This document shows, piece by piece, positions 37,476 to 46,097 of a DNA stretch of 64,000 bases. Position 1 is the stretch's first letter. Each line of letters begins with the position of its first letter. Made by a program: the position numbers and the translations under genes. Source of the DNA: Desulforamulus hydrothermalis Lam5 = DSM 18033. GTDB lineage: Bacteria > Bacillota > Desulfotomaculia > Desulfotomaculales > Desulfotomaculaceae. Where the stretch lies: contig NZ_CAOS01000004.1 of the NCBI RefSeq assembly GCF_000315365.1, positions 51,759 through 115,758 of the forward strand, given 5' to 3'. The notes beneath the pieces were generated by a model. That model was given only the letters and a program-made list of their open reading frames with translations. It had not been told where the DNA came from and searched no databases.

Positions 37476-38468
37476 ATGTCGGCAAATCAAACAGCAATTG
37501 CGATGAAGGAAAAACTAAATGCCCAATTTGCCAGAAAAGGTATCTTTACCGGTCTCTTTAGCGGATGCACCTGGGGCATGAACAATGTGCTGCTGGGGCT
37601 TGCCCTGGGCCTCGTTCCGGCTCTGGGGGATGAATACGCCGTATATGCCATTCCGTTAGCCGCCGCTTGCATGAACGACTCTTTGGCAGGACTCTGGCTG
37701 CTTCTCTACAACGGAGGGGCGGGGCGCTTCCAGGAAATTATTCGCAGTCTTAAAACTTTTCCCGGTCTTATGGTTTGTGTAGCTGCTTTATTGGGCGGTC
37801 CGGTGGCAAACAGCGGCTATCTGTTGGGAATTTCCATGGCCGGTGCAGCCTATGCGTTAACCATTACTGCCTTATATCCCATTGTGGGTGCGATTCTCTC
37901 CCGGATTTTTCTTAAACAACAAATTGTTCCCCGTGTTTGGGTAGGTATGCTGCTTTCGGTTGTGGGCGCCATTGTTATATCTTATGTACCGCCGGAAGGC
38001 GGCAACAGCGAAAACTTCTACCTGGGCATTCTCTTTGCTTCTTTAGCTGCCCTGGGTTGGGGTTCTGAAGCAGTTTTGGCTGTATACGGCATGTCCATGA
38101 TTGACCCCAAAATTGCCATTAACATTCGTGAGTTAACTTCCGGTCTGGTTCTGGCACTCTTTGTTCTACCCATCGTGGGCGGCTGGACGGTAATTTCCAA
38201 AGTCATAACTGTGCCTTCAGCCTTCGGAGCCTTCGCCATTGCCGCATTGGCAGCCGGGGTGTCTTACCTGGCGTGGTATAAGGCTAATACTACCATCGGG
38301 GTGGCCAAAGGTATGGCACTGAACGGCACTTACGTCATGTGGGGTGTGATTTTCTCGGTGCTCTTCTTAGACCAGCCCCTGACACAAAACCTGGCCATTG
38401 GCAGCGGCCTGGTGCTGGTTGGCGCTACCCTGGTGGCTATTAACCCGAAAGAATTCTTTACTAAATAA
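37476..38468 (+). CDS. DMT-superfamily (EamA) transporter, likely for the lyase substrate
   Basis: This 330-residue protein has about ten hydrophobic helices in two EamA-type halves (GIFTGLFSGCTWGMNNVLLG; ASLAALGWGSEAVLAVYG; GVAKGMALNGTYVMWGVIFS). It sits between cutC and the activase gene, so it is likely to move choline in or an amine out. Drug/metabolite-type transporters are often associated with cut loci. Substrate is inferred only from position. GGAGGGAG precedes the ATG. Confidence 0.8.
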   Translation: MSANQTAIAMKEKLNAQFARKGIFTGLFSGCTWGMNNVLLGLALGLVPALGDEYAVYAIPLAAACMNDSLAGLWLLLYNGGAGRFQEIIRSLKTFPGLMVCVAALLGGPVANSGYLLGISMAGAAYALTITALYPIVGAILSRIFLKQQIVPRVWVGMLLSVVGAIVISYVPPEGGNSENFYLGILFASLAALGWGSEAVLAVYGMSMIDPKIAINIRELTSGLVLALFVLPIVGGWTVISKVITVPSAFGAFAIAALAAGVSYLAWYKANTTIGVAKGMALNGTYVMWGVIFSVLFLDQPLTQNLAIGSGLVLVGATLVAINPKEFFTK

Positions 38469-38481
38469 GGGGGGCAAAGTT

Positions 38482-38772
38482 ATGGCCGGCATATTACCAC
38501 TGCGCTTTAGAATATTGCATCACCTGTCAACCGTAGACAAAGCAAGTGTCGATGAGGTTATGAAGGCACTGGAGCCCGAATACGGTACGGAGAAACAATT
38601 TAAAAAAGAAGTTTTTCTTGATCACCTCTTAGATATGAAAGCTAACTTTATTATTGATGACAACGAAGCAGTCATTAACGACAAAGGCGAATTGGTAATT
38701 TATTACTCCATTAATGAAGAAGGCAGGACGCTTCTTAAAAAATATCTGCCCAAATGGTGGCAGAAGCATTAA
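38482..38772 (+). CDS. Small winged-helix-like protein of unknown function
   Basis: This 96-residue acidic protein (MAGILPLRFRILHHLSTVDK...) alternates helices and short strands in an order resembling a winged helix (LRFRILHHLS, VDEVMKALEP, FLDHLLDMKA, LVIYYSINEEG). The ending, EEGRTLLKKYLPKWWQKH, is basic and Trp-rich. I do not recognise a named family. Position between the transporter and cutD suggests a DNA-binding regulator or an assembly helper. ATG 38482 follows AGGGGGG. Confidence 0.7.
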   Translation: MAGILPLRFRILHHLSTVDKASVDEVMKALEPEYGTEKQFKKEVFLDHLLDMKANFIIDDNEAVINDKGELVIYYSINEEGRTLLKKYLPKWWQKH

Positions 38773-38809
38773 TTAATAATCGGTAGCAATTATAAGGGAC
38801 GGGGACAAG

Positions 38810-39769
38810 ATGAATACAGAAACAATAAGCATCTTAGAAAGAAAAGCGAGAATTTTCAATGTCCAGAAATATTCCATTTACGATGGACCCGGCGTAAGAA
38901 CGCTAATATTTTTTAAAGGTTGTCCTTTGCGCTGCAAGTGGTGTTCTAACCCGGAGGGACTGGAAAGAAAATTCCAGGTAATGTTCAAAGAAGACTTATG
39001 CATTAATTGTGGCAGTTGTATTCCTGTTTGTCCCCTCCAAATTCATTACTTTACGGAAGACGGCAAGCAAGTAAAGCATCAGGTAAACAGGAGCGTTAAC
39101 TGTGCAGGCTGCCGCAAATGCGAGAGTGTTTGCCCGAGACAGGCCTTGTCCATTGCCGGTTCAGATAAAACCGTCAGTGAAGTTCTGGCGATTATTCAAC
39201 AAGACGCTCTCTTTTACCTGAGTTCGGGGGGCGGAGTCACGCTGGGGGGAGGCGAGGTAACAGCCCAGCCGGAATTTGCCGCCAACTTACTGACAGAATG
39301 CAAACGCCTGGGAATCCACACAGCCATCGAGACCTCCGGTTACGCTAAGCTGGCCTCACTGCTTAAGGTGGCTGAGTTTACTGATTTAATTCTGTTTGAC
39401 CTTAAGCATATTGACCCGGAACGGCATTTTGAACTTACCGGCGTGCATAATGAACGAATTTTAGACAACCTGGCGGAATTAATCAGCCGGGGCTTTACGG
39501 TAAAGGTCAGGATGCCCATATTGAAGGGGCTGAACGACAGTGCAGAGACCATTCACAGAACCATGAATTTTTTACAGACCTTTAAATTTAACAAAAATTT
39601 TCTGGGTGTTGACCTGTTGCCTTATCATAAGCTAGGTATCAATAAATACAAACAACTGGGTCTGACATATCCCCTTACCGAAGATGTTAGCATCAGCAAT
39701 GAAGAAATGCAGCAGATTGTAGAAATTATTAAAGGTTACGGCTTGCCGGTTGATGTTATCGGGCACTAG
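38810..39769 (+). CDS. cutD: Glycyl radical enzyme activase (radical SAM)
   Basis: This 319-residue protein has the radical SAM motif CPLRCKWCSNPEG in C-x3-C-x2-C form, preceded by YSIYDGPGVRTLIFFKG, the typical activase N-terminus. An insert carries two ferredoxin-type clusters (CINCGSCIPVCP and CAGCRKCESVCP), as in activases of the larger glycyl radical enzymes. SGGGVTLGGGEV is the SAM-contact motif. It installs the glycyl radical on CutC Gly822. Confidence 0.93.
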   Translation: MNTETISILERKARIFNVQKYSIYDGPGVRTLIFFKGCPLRCKWCSNPEGLERKFQVMFKEDLCINCGSCIPVCPLQIHYFTEDGKQVKHQVNRSVNCAGCRKCESVCPRQALSIAGSDKTVSEVLAIIQQDALFYLSSGGGVTLGGGEVTAQPEFAANLLTECKRLGIHTAIETSGYAKLASLLKVAEFTDLILFDLKHIDPERHFELTGVHNERILDNLAELISRGFTVKVRMPILKGLNDSAETIHRTMNFLQTFKFNKNFLGVDLLPYHKLGINKYKQLGLTYPLTEDVSISNEEMQQIVEIIKGYGLPVDVIGH

Positions 39770-39826
39770 ATAACCGGCTGATTAAGTAATTTGCAAGCAA
39801 AGCCAATAAGCAGCGGGTGGTGAGGT

Positions 39827-40183
39827 ATGGTGAGCAAGGCGGACGATTTTGAGAAAAAACGAATCATACAGGAATATGTACCGGGCAAACAGGTTACCCT
39901 GGCTCACATTATTGCCTCGCCCGTACAGGATATTTATGAACGTCTGGGCATTGAAGAAAAAGGCGCCATTGGCATTGCCACCCTGACGCCCTGTGAAACA
40001 GCGATTATAGCGGCAGATATAGCAACCAAAACGTCGGAAGTAGAGATTGGTTTTTTAGATCGGTTTACCGGATCTCTGGTCATCTCAGGCGATGTCGCCA
40101 GTGTTGAGGAAGCTATGCAGGCCATCAATGAAACCTTGGAAAAATTGCTGGGCTTTACGCCTGCCAAGATTACACGAACATGA
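39827..40183 (+). CDS. eutS: EutS/PduU-like shell protein (circularly permuted BMC)
   Basis: The 118-residue protein contains [23 protein letters not shown], the N-terminal strand and plug of EutS/PduU. The BMC fold follows ([41 protein letters not shown]). Such proteins form bent or capped hexamers. Its stop overlaps the eutP start (ATGA). Confidence 0.93.
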   Translation: MVSKADDFEKKRIIQEYVPGKQVTLAHIIASPVQDIYERLGIEEKGAIGIATLTPCETAIIAADIATKTSEVEIGFLDRFTGSLVISGDVASVEEAMQAINETLEKLLGFTPAKITRT

Positions 40184-40623
40184 AAAAGAGAATTATGATT
40201 GTCGGTCCCACTCAATCGGGTAAGTCCACACTGGCTAATTTTTTAAATGATACTGACAGACCGCTTAAAAAAACACAGGATGTTATTTACGGGAAGTATA
40301 CCATTGACACGCCGGGTTCCTATATTGAAACACCTTATATGTACAGGTATCTGATTGCTACGGCGCAAGGCGCTTCCTGTATACTTTTGCTGGTTGATCA
40401 AACAAAGCCTTTTGCAGCATACCCGCCGGCTTTTGCCAAAACCTTTACTTGTCCGGTTATCGGCGTAGTTACCCGGGTCGACCTGGCAGGGCAAAATGCC
40501 CGCCTGTGTATGCAGCAGTTGCAAAGAATAGGGGTAAAAGAACCTTTCTTCCGGGTTTCTGTAAAAGATGCCGCCAGCCTGCGGGCCTTAAAGGAATACT
40601 TGCTGGGAAAATACGAATCATAA
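40180..40623 (+). CDS. eutP: EutP/PduV-like small GTPase
   Basis: The 147-residue P-loop protein has GPTQSGKS at residues 9-16, a G3-like DTPGSYIE and a G4-like VTRVDLA. EutP/PduV proteins accompany microcompartments. PduV has been linked to compartment movement and EutP reported to have acetate-kinase activity in one species, so the role is open. It overlaps the upstream eutS-like gene. Confidence 0.92.
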   Translation: MKKRIMIVGPTQSGKSTLANFLNDTDRPLKKTQDVIYGKYTIDTPGSYIETPYMYRYLIATAQGASCILLLVDQTKPFAAYPPAFAKTFTCPVIGVVTRVDLAGQNARLCMQQLQRIGVKEPFFRVSVKDAASLRALKEYLLGKYES

Positions 40624-40720
40624 CTAAGGTTCTTAACATAACAGAACGACAAAGCAGCTTGATGAGTACACAAACGGCGCAGAAGTTAATTAAAAGGAAT
40701 TATAGAAAGTTGGGCGAGGC

Positions 40721-41398
40721 ATGAAATTTATTACCGAAATGGAATTGCGCGAGCTATACAAAAGAGAGCCCTTTACCACCTTTGCCTTGGAGCCAAACAC
40801 CAGGATTACTCCGGGCGCCCGCCAGTTTCTGGTGGACAAGCGGGTTACCCTGGTACAAGCTCAGCAGAAGCAGACTGCTGCCAAGAAGAACAAGGCCGGC
40901 CGGGAGAAGCCGGTTACGGGCAGTACTAATTGGTGTACTGAAAAGCTGCGCAGAAAAATGGACTATGTTGAGTCTTTACTGCTTCTGGTGGGATTAGAAA
41001 TTTGGCGCGCCGGTGATGCCGGCTTAGCCGAAGAAGTTATGGCCCTGCTGAAATATTTCCGTAGTGTGCGCAACGCGGAAAAAGAACAAAAAGCGCCTGA
41101 CACTGTTCAGTTTTGGGGATGGACTGAAGACGAAATTAAAAAACGGGCCGATGATATGGAAAAACATGTTGATATTAATGAGTCGCATTACCGCTTGGCC
41201 AACGGCAAAGAGATTATTTTGTTAAACCATGTACGGGCTGCCCTGCGCGAGGTGGAACCGGCCCTTTTGGAAGTCTACTGGGACGATGACAAGCAAATTT
41301 GTGTACGGCAAGACCTGATTGATAAGGTTAATTTAATCATCAACATTCTCTGCATGATCATGTGGAAACGCCTGGGAGGGAATCATGGAAAAGACTAA
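40721..41398 (+). CDS. EutQ/EutT-like protein of unknown activity
   Basis: The first 45 residues, with ALEPNTRITPGARQFL, match the N-terminus of the EutQ homologue encoded at 44760 (CVEPNTIITPAARDLA). The rest (residues 70-225) is helical and recalls the EutT/PduO-type corrinoid adenosyltransferase fold (KMDYVESLLLLVGLEIW). I see no HX11CCXXC-type metal motif. A glycyl radical lyase needs no B12, so this is probably a structural or repurposed member. Its end overlaps the eutJ start. Confidence 0.7.
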   Translation: MKFITEMELRELYKREPFTTFALEPNTRITPGARQFLVDKRVTLVQAQQKQTAAKKNKAGREKPVTGSTNWCTEKLRRKMDYVESLLLLVGLEIWRAGDAGLAEEVMALLKYFRSVRNAEKEQKAPDTVQFWGWTEDEIKKRADDMEKHVDINESHYRLANGKEIILLNHVRAALREVEPALLEVYWDDDKQICVRQDLIDKVNLIINILCMIMWKRLGGNHGKD

Positions 41399-42227
41399 TG
41401 GGGCCTTTCAATACTGTGATCAACTGGTGCGCGAATTTGAAAAAGTTGTTAAAAAACCGATACTAAGCAAGTCCTCTGTATATTACACCGGCGTTGACCT
41501 GGGAACAGCCTATATTGTGCTGGCAGTTCTTGATGAGAATTACCAGCCGGTGGCCGGGGCCTACCGTTATGCCAGTGTTGTGCGGGACGGCATGGTGGTG
41601 GACTATATCGGGGCGGTCCGGATAGTCAAAGAATTAAAGCAAGAATTGGAACAGAAACTGGGTACAGAATTAATTTATGCCGCGGCGGCGCTGCCCCCGG
41701 GAACCTTTTCCCTTGACTCAGGCACGATCAAACATGTGGTGCAGGGGGCCGGTTTTGAAATTACCAACCTGCTGGATGAACCAACGGCAGCCAATGCCGT
41801 ACTGAAGATAAAAGACGGCGCCATTGTTGATATTGGCGGCGGCACCACCGGGATTGCCATTGTTAAAGAAGGCAAAGTGGTTTATGTGGCGGATGAGGCT
41901 ACCGGCGGCACCCATTTTTCGCTGGTGATTGCCGGTGCCTATAAGATGAGCTTTGAAGAAGCGGAACAATATAAGCGGGATTTTAAAAACCACAGGGAGC
42001 TGCTTCCGGTTTTAAGCCCGGTTATTGAAAAAGTTTCCTCCATTATCAGCCGCCATGTCAACGAATACCGGGTAAAAGAAATTTATCTGGTGGGGGGAAC
42101 CTGCTGCCTGTCCGGTATTGAAGATATTATTGCCAAGCAGACCAAACTGCCAACTTATAAACCGCAAAACCCCATGTTTGTAACGCCTTTGGGCATCGCC
42201 CTTAACTGCACCCAGGAAATTCTTTAG
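41385..42227 (+). CDS. eutJ: EutJ-like Hsp70/actin-fold chaperone
   Basis: This 280-residue ATPase of the Hsp70/FtsA fold has phosphate-1 motif YTGVDLGTAYIVL, phosphate-2 IVDIGGGTTGIAIV and adenosine motif LVGGTCCLSGIEDII. EutJ is a presumed chaperone of microcompartment enzymes. It lacks the Hsp70 substrate-binding domain. GGGAGG precedes the ATG within the previous gene. Confidence 0.92.
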   Translation: MEKTNGAFQYCDQLVREFEKVVKKPILSKSSVYYTGVDLGTAYIVLAVLDENYQPVAGAYRYASVVRDGMVVDYIGAVRIVKELKQELEQKLGTELIYAAAALPPGTFSLDSGTIKHVVQGAGFEITNLLDEPTAANAVLKIKDGAIVDIGGGTTGIAIVKEGKVVYVADEATGGTHFSLVIAGAYKMSFEEAEQYKRDFKNHRELLPVLSPVIEKVSSIISRHVNEYRVKEIYLVGGTCCLSGIEDIIAKQTKLPTYKPQNPMFVTPLGIALNCTQEIL

Positions 42228-42244
42228 ACGGGAGCGTTTGCCAC

Positions 42245-42571
42245 ATGGAGTACCGCATAATTAAGTCCCCTTCCAAAGGGGCGCTGGATATTATCCTGCG
42301 GCGGAAGAGCTCAGCTTTAGAGATAAATGTTGAAAACTGTGATGCTGTAGGTTTGGTGCAAGGGCGTTTGATTGATATGGTTTGTGCGGCAGATATTGCC
42401 GAAAAAGCAGCCGGAGTGGTTGTGGCCGACATCAGGGGACAGTGCCCGCAGCATTTGATTATGATTGCCGTCTTCGGCGATACGGCAGCGGTGGAAACAG
42501 CCATACAGGAAATAAAATACAAGTTAAATGATGAAAAGGTGAAGCCTTATGCTCGCAGCCAAAGTAATTGA
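42245..42571 (+). CDS. GrpU-like shell protein with predicted Fe-S pore site
   Basis: This 108-residue protein has a permuted BMC-like fold: SALEINVENCDAVGLVQG first, then VVVADIRGQCPQHLIMIAVFGDTAAVETAIQ. The segment GQCPQ (Cys67) agrees with the G-x-C-P-Q cluster-binding motif I recall for GrpU shell proteins of glycyl-radical microcompartments, where six cysteines ring the pore around an iron-sulfur cluster. It is followed by an overlapping EutN-like gene. Confidence 0.75.
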   Translation: MEYRIIKSPSKGALDIILRRKSSALEINVENCDAVGLVQGRLIDMVCAADIAEKAAGVVVADIRGQCPQHLIMIAVFGDTAAVETAIQEIKYKLNDEKVKPYARSQSN

Positions 42572-42809
42572 CAATATCTGGTCAACCAGAAAAGCCGAGT
42601 CGCTCAGGGGGTTAAAATTTATGCTGGTGGAAGTCCTGGGCGGTATTGATGCCGGGCGCCTGGTCATTGCTGCCGACACCATCGGAGCCGGCATCGGTGA
42701 GCGAGTGCTTGTTTGCACCGGCAGTTCCGCCCGTAAAATGCTGGAGCGGGACGATGTGCCCATTGATGCGGTAATTGTCGGTATTATTGACGAAGATTGC
42801 ATATTTTAA
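42549..42809 (+). CDS. eutN: EutN/CcmL-type pentameric vertex protein
   Basis: This 86-residue protein starts MLAAKVIDNIWSTRKAESLRG and contains LVIAADTIGAGIGERVLVCTGSSARKML and the C-terminal DAVIVGIID, the standard BMC-P pattern. Pentamers close the twelve vertices of the shell. It overlaps the GrpU-like gene by 23 bases. Confidence 0.96.
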   Translation: MLAAKVIDNIWSTRKAESLRGLKFMLVEVLGGIDAGRLVIAADTIGAGIGERVLVCTGSSARKMLERDDVPIDAVIVGIIDEDCIF

Positions 42810-42830
42810 CAAGTCCGGAGGTGGGATAAC

Positions 42831-44159
42831 TTGGATCTGGTGCAACAAATTAAAGAAGCAGGGGTCATTGGGGCCGGTGGCGCCGGCTTTCCTACGCACG
42901 CAAAATTTACCGCCAAAGCAGAATATATCCTGCTGAACGGCGCAGAATGCGAACCCCTGTTAAGAGTAGACCAGCAGCTCATGGAGCGGTTTCCTGATGA
43001 AATAATTAACGGCTTGGCTGCCGCCGGCCGCTATATTGAGGCCCGTAAGGCGGTAATTGGCATAAAAGGCAAACATAAAGAAGTAATTGCCCTTCTGCGG
43101 GCAAGAATTGATGCCCTGGGACTTGCCGGTTATATGGAAGTGATGGAACTGCGGGATATGTATCCGGCCGGTGATGAACAAGTACTGGTGTATGAACTGA
43201 CCAAAAGGGTCGTTCCGGAAACATCCATTCCGCTCAAGGTGGGCTGTGTAGTAATCAATGCGGAAACCGCCTTAAATATCTACAAGGCTATGGCCGGGCA
43301 ACCGGTTACCGAAACCTATCTGACCATTGCCGGGGATATTCCTCGCCGCATGACAGTAAAAGTGCCGGTGGGCATGGCTATCCGCGACGTTCTTCAGCAA
43401 TGCGGCATAACCAATCCGGATGATTACGCCGTGATAGACGGCGGGCCCATGATGGGATCAGTGCTCAGCGGCCTGGATGGGTTTGTCAGTAAAAAAAGTA
43501 AGGGCTATATTTTGCTGAAAAAAGATCATTTCTTAATTCGCAAAAAATCAGTCAGTGTTGAGCGGGCCAGAGTTATCAGTAAAACTGCCTGTGAGCAGTG
43601 CCGCATGTGTACCGATTTATGCCCCCGGTACCTGCTGGGGCACAACATGCAGCCTCACAAAATCATGCGGGCCTTAAGCTATCAGCTGGCTGATGTGAAA
43701 GAGCAGCAAATTGCGCAACTATGTTGTGAATGTAACCTTTGCGAATTGTTCTCCTGTCCGGCTAATCTGCACCCTAGGTCTGTGAACAAATTTTATAAGC
43801 AAAAGCTGGCCGAGCAGGGTCTCAGGTATCAGCCGGTTACCATAGAATACAAGCCCCGGGCGGCCAGAGATTACCGCCTGCTGCCCAGCAAAAGATTGGT
43901 AGCCAAAATCGGCTTAACCGCCTTTGATAAACCGGCTCCTATGACTGCGGTGGATTGGCGGCCCGAATACATTAGTATCGGTCTCAGGCAGCACATCGGG
44001 GCCCCGGCGATACCTGTGGTGGCAGTTGGCGATCAGGTGCAAGCCGGTCAGTTAATTGGCAAGATTCCGGATAACAGTCTCGGGGCGGCGGTGCACGCCA
44101 GCCTTAACGGAACCGTTACCGAGATTACGGACAACTCTATTGTGATAAAGGTGGGTTAG
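42831..44159 (+). CDS. pduS: PduS-like RnfC-type flavoprotein with two Fe-S clusters
   Basis: The 442-residue protein has an RnfC-like N-terminus (GVIGAGGAGFPTHAKF, LLNGAECEPLL), a Rossmann-like FMN/NADH domain and SLBB-like region. Ferredoxin motifs CEQCRMCTDLCP and CCECNLCELFSCP follow, and a barrel-sandwich tail ends it (HASLNGTVTEI). PduS reduces cobalamin in diol microcompartments; here there is no B12 enzyme, so it more likely shuttles electrons across or along the shell. TTG 42831 follows GGAGGTGGG. The tandem shell protein starts 2 bases after its stop. Confidence 0.92.
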   Translation: MDLVQQIKEAGVIGAGGAGFPTHAKFTAKAEYILLNGAECEPLLRVDQQLMERFPDEIINGLAAAGRYIEARKAVIGIKGKHKEVIALLRARIDALGLAGYMEVMELRDMYPAGDEQVLVYELTKRVVPETSIPLKVGCVVINAETALNIYKAMAGQPVTETYLTIAGDIPRRMTVKVPVGMAIRDVLQQCGITNPDDYAVIDGGPMMGSVLSGLDGFVSKKSKGYILLKKDHFLIRKKSVSVERARVISKTACEQCRMCTDLCPRYLLGHNMQPHKIMRALSYQLADVKEQQIAQLCCECNLCELFSCPANLHPRSVNKFYKQKLAEQGLRYQPVTIEYKPRAARDYRLLPSKRLVAKIGLTAFDKPAPMTAVDWRPEYISIGLRQHIGAPAIPVVAVGDQVQAGQLIGKIPDNSLGAAVHASLNGTVTEITDNSIVIKVG

Positions 44160-44160
44160 T

Positions 44161-44709
44161 ATGAATAACGCAATAGGTATGATTGAGCTAACCAGTATAG
44201 CCAGGGGAATTTATGCCGCTGACCTGATGCTAAAAACGGCTTATGTCGAAGTAGTCAGTGCAACGCCTGTCTGTCCTGGAAAATATATTGCCATTGTCCA
44301 TGGCGATGTGGCAGCTGTGGAAAGCTCTGTCAGTGTAGGTGTGGAAGCAGCGGGAGAATATCTGGTAGACAGCTTTATCCTCCCCAATGTCCACCCCGGC
44401 GTTTTCCCTGCTATTACAGCCACTACCATGCCGGAGGGCACCGGTGCCCTGGGAATTATGGAGTCCTTCTCCCTGGCCACCATGATTATTGCGGCCGATG
44501 CAGCGCTGAAAGCGGCCGATATCCAGGCCTTGGAACTGCGTTTGGGCAGCGGCATCGGCGGCAAATCTTATTTTACCTTTACCGGTGACGTTGCTGCCGT
44601 GGAAGCGGGTATTGAAGCCGGTACCGCTATTGCCCTTGAAAAAGGTTTGTTGGTGGATACCGAGGTAATAGCTTCGCCATCCGACAGATTATGGCCAACC
44701 TTGTACTAA
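44161..44709 (+). CDS. pduT: PduT-like tandem-BMC shell protein (BMC-T)
   Basis: This 182-residue protein holds two BMC domains (AIGMIELTSIARGIYAADLM near residue 5 and ALGIMESFSLATMIIAADAA near residue 97). Three copies make a pseudohexamer. Cys38 in TPVCPGKY falls at the position reported for the [4Fe-4S] ligand of PduT, which lines the trimer pore. Encoded directly after the PduS-like protein, its known electron-transfer partner in Pdu systems. Confidence 0.92.
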   Translation: MNNAIGMIELTSIARGIYAADLMLKTAYVEVVSATPVCPGKYIAIVHGDVAAVESSVSVGVEAAGEYLVDSFILPNVHPGVFPAITATTMPEGTGALGIMESFSLATMIIAADAALKAADIQALELRLGSGIGGKSYFTFTGDVAAVEAGIEAGTAIALEKGLLVDTEVIASPSDRLWPTLY

Positions 44710-44759
44710 GGTACCATGAAATGATTTAATGAGCTGATTTTGCGAAAGGGGGTGGAACT

Positions 44760-45437
44760 TTGAAAAAACTTGTGTGTGCAGATGAAGTAAAGGCCGTCGC
44801 AGAAAAAGGACTAAAGGTTTTCTGTGTAGAGCCCAATACCATCATCACACCGGCAGCCAGGGATCTTGCCAAAGAGCTGGGCGTGGAGTTTACCACAGCT
44901 GCGCCGGCAGGAAATCACACCTGTCAGACAAGCGTCCCGCAGCCGAAAGATGACCAACCCACAACAATTGACAGAGAATTGATTTATCACATTGTCAAAG
45001 CAGTGTTAGCTAACAGCCATCTGGCCGGAGTCCCCGGGCCGTCTTCCGGACCGCCTTTTATTACAGATGGTGACCCGCAAAGCGGATTTAAAATTGTGCG
45101 CGGCAGGACAGTTAAATACGAGCCCTTTGACACCGGTGATCCCAGCACAAACGTAGCTTATCGTGAAGTGATCAGTAAAGAAGATGCCAAAATGAGCGCG
45201 GGCTTTTTAACCATTGAGAAGTCCAGGTTTGAGTGGGAGCTGTGCTATGAAGAAATAGACATTGTTCTTGAGGGATGTCTGACTCTCACCATTAACGGTG
45301 AAACCTTTGAGGCATGCCAGGGAGATGTTATCTTCATTCCAAAAGGATCCAAGGTGACCTGGAGCACTACTGGGTATGTCAAACTTTTCTATGTAACCTA
45401 CCCGGCAAACTGGCCTGAGCTGATGGCACAGCAATAG
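44760..45437 (+). CDS. eutQ: EutQ-like cupin protein
   Basis: This 225-residue protein has an N-terminal CVEPNTIITPAARDLAKELG domain, a Pro/Gln-rich linker, and a C-terminal cupin barrel (IDIVLEGCLTLTINGETFEA; DVIFIPKGSKVTWSTTG). EutQ has been linked to microcompartment assembly and, in some reports, acetate kinase activity. The N-terminal domain is shared with the protein at 40721. TTG 44760 follows GGGGGTGG. Confidence 0.9.
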   Translation: MKKLVCADEVKAVAEKGLKVFCVEPNTIITPAARDLAKELGVEFTTAAPAGNHTCQTSVPQPKDDQPTTIDRELIYHIVKAVLANSHLAGVPGPSSGPPFITDGDPQSGFKIVRGRTVKYEPFDTGDPSTNVAYREVISKEDAKMSAGFLTIEKSRFEWELCYEEIDIVLEGCLTLTINGETFEACQGDVIFIPKGSKVTWSTTGYVKLFYVTYPANWPELMAQQ

Positions 45438-45448
45438 GGGGGTAAAGC

Positions 45449-46021
45449 ATGCAGGCCCTTGGTTTAATTGAGACACGAGGACTCCTGCCGGCTATTGAAT
45501 GTGCTGATGCGATGTTAAAGACGGCGCAAGTTGAACTTGTGGGGAGAACTTTTGTGGGGGGCGGTCTTGTAACAATCATCGTGACCGGTGACGTGGGGGC
45601 TGTCAAGGCTGCTGTAGAAGCAGGGAGTGCGGCGGTGGAAAAAATCGATCACACATCCCTGATTGCTCAACATGTTATACCCAGACCTCATCCGGATATC
45701 GAAGGCATGGTGTATGATAACCCCTTGCCAACGCAGCATCTGGCTATAGCATCAACAGAACAGGTTGCGGCCGGTACAGAAGGTACGACATCTGGGTCAG
45801 TCATGCTCAAGAATTTGCACAAAGAAGGACTTGATGCTTTGGTTGAGGAGTTCGGCCTGGCAGAGAGCATTAACGCCTTAAAATTGCTCTCTGTAGCTAA
45901 ACTACGCAAGCTGGCCAGAGAGTATAAAGAACTGGGCATCTCAGGCAGGGCCATCTCCAAAGCAAACAAAGACTTGCTTATTAAAAAGCTGGCGGAATAT
46001 TACCGTCAGAGTAATAAGTAA
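45449..46021 (+). CDS. Shell protein with C-terminal SAP/Rho-N-like domain
   Basis: Residues 1-90 are a normal BMC-H domain ([46 protein letters not shown]). A linker follows. Residues about 130-190 read as a small helix-extended-helix unit (LLSVAKLRKLAREYKELGI, then SKANKDLLIKKLAEYY). That pattern resembles the Rho N-terminal or SAP fold that binds nucleic acid. PduK and EutK likewise carry extra C-terminal domains. The tail would point to one face of the shell and may tether cargo or nucleic acid. Confidence 0.85.
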   Translation: MQALGLIETRGLLPAIECADAMLKTAQVELVGRTFVGGGLVTIIVTGDVGAVKAAVEAGSAAVEKIDHTSLIAQHVIPRPHPDIEGMVYDNPLPTQHLAIASTEQVAAGTEGTTSGSVMLKNLHKEGLDALVEEFGLAESINALKLLSVAKLRKLAREYKELGISGRAISKANKDLLIKKLAEYYRQSNK

Positions 46022-46097
46022 TCTTTGCCCAAGGCCATATGTGTAAGTGGAATGCCTGTATCATCAGGTAATTGACGGTAGGAAGAGGGAGAGTAAA

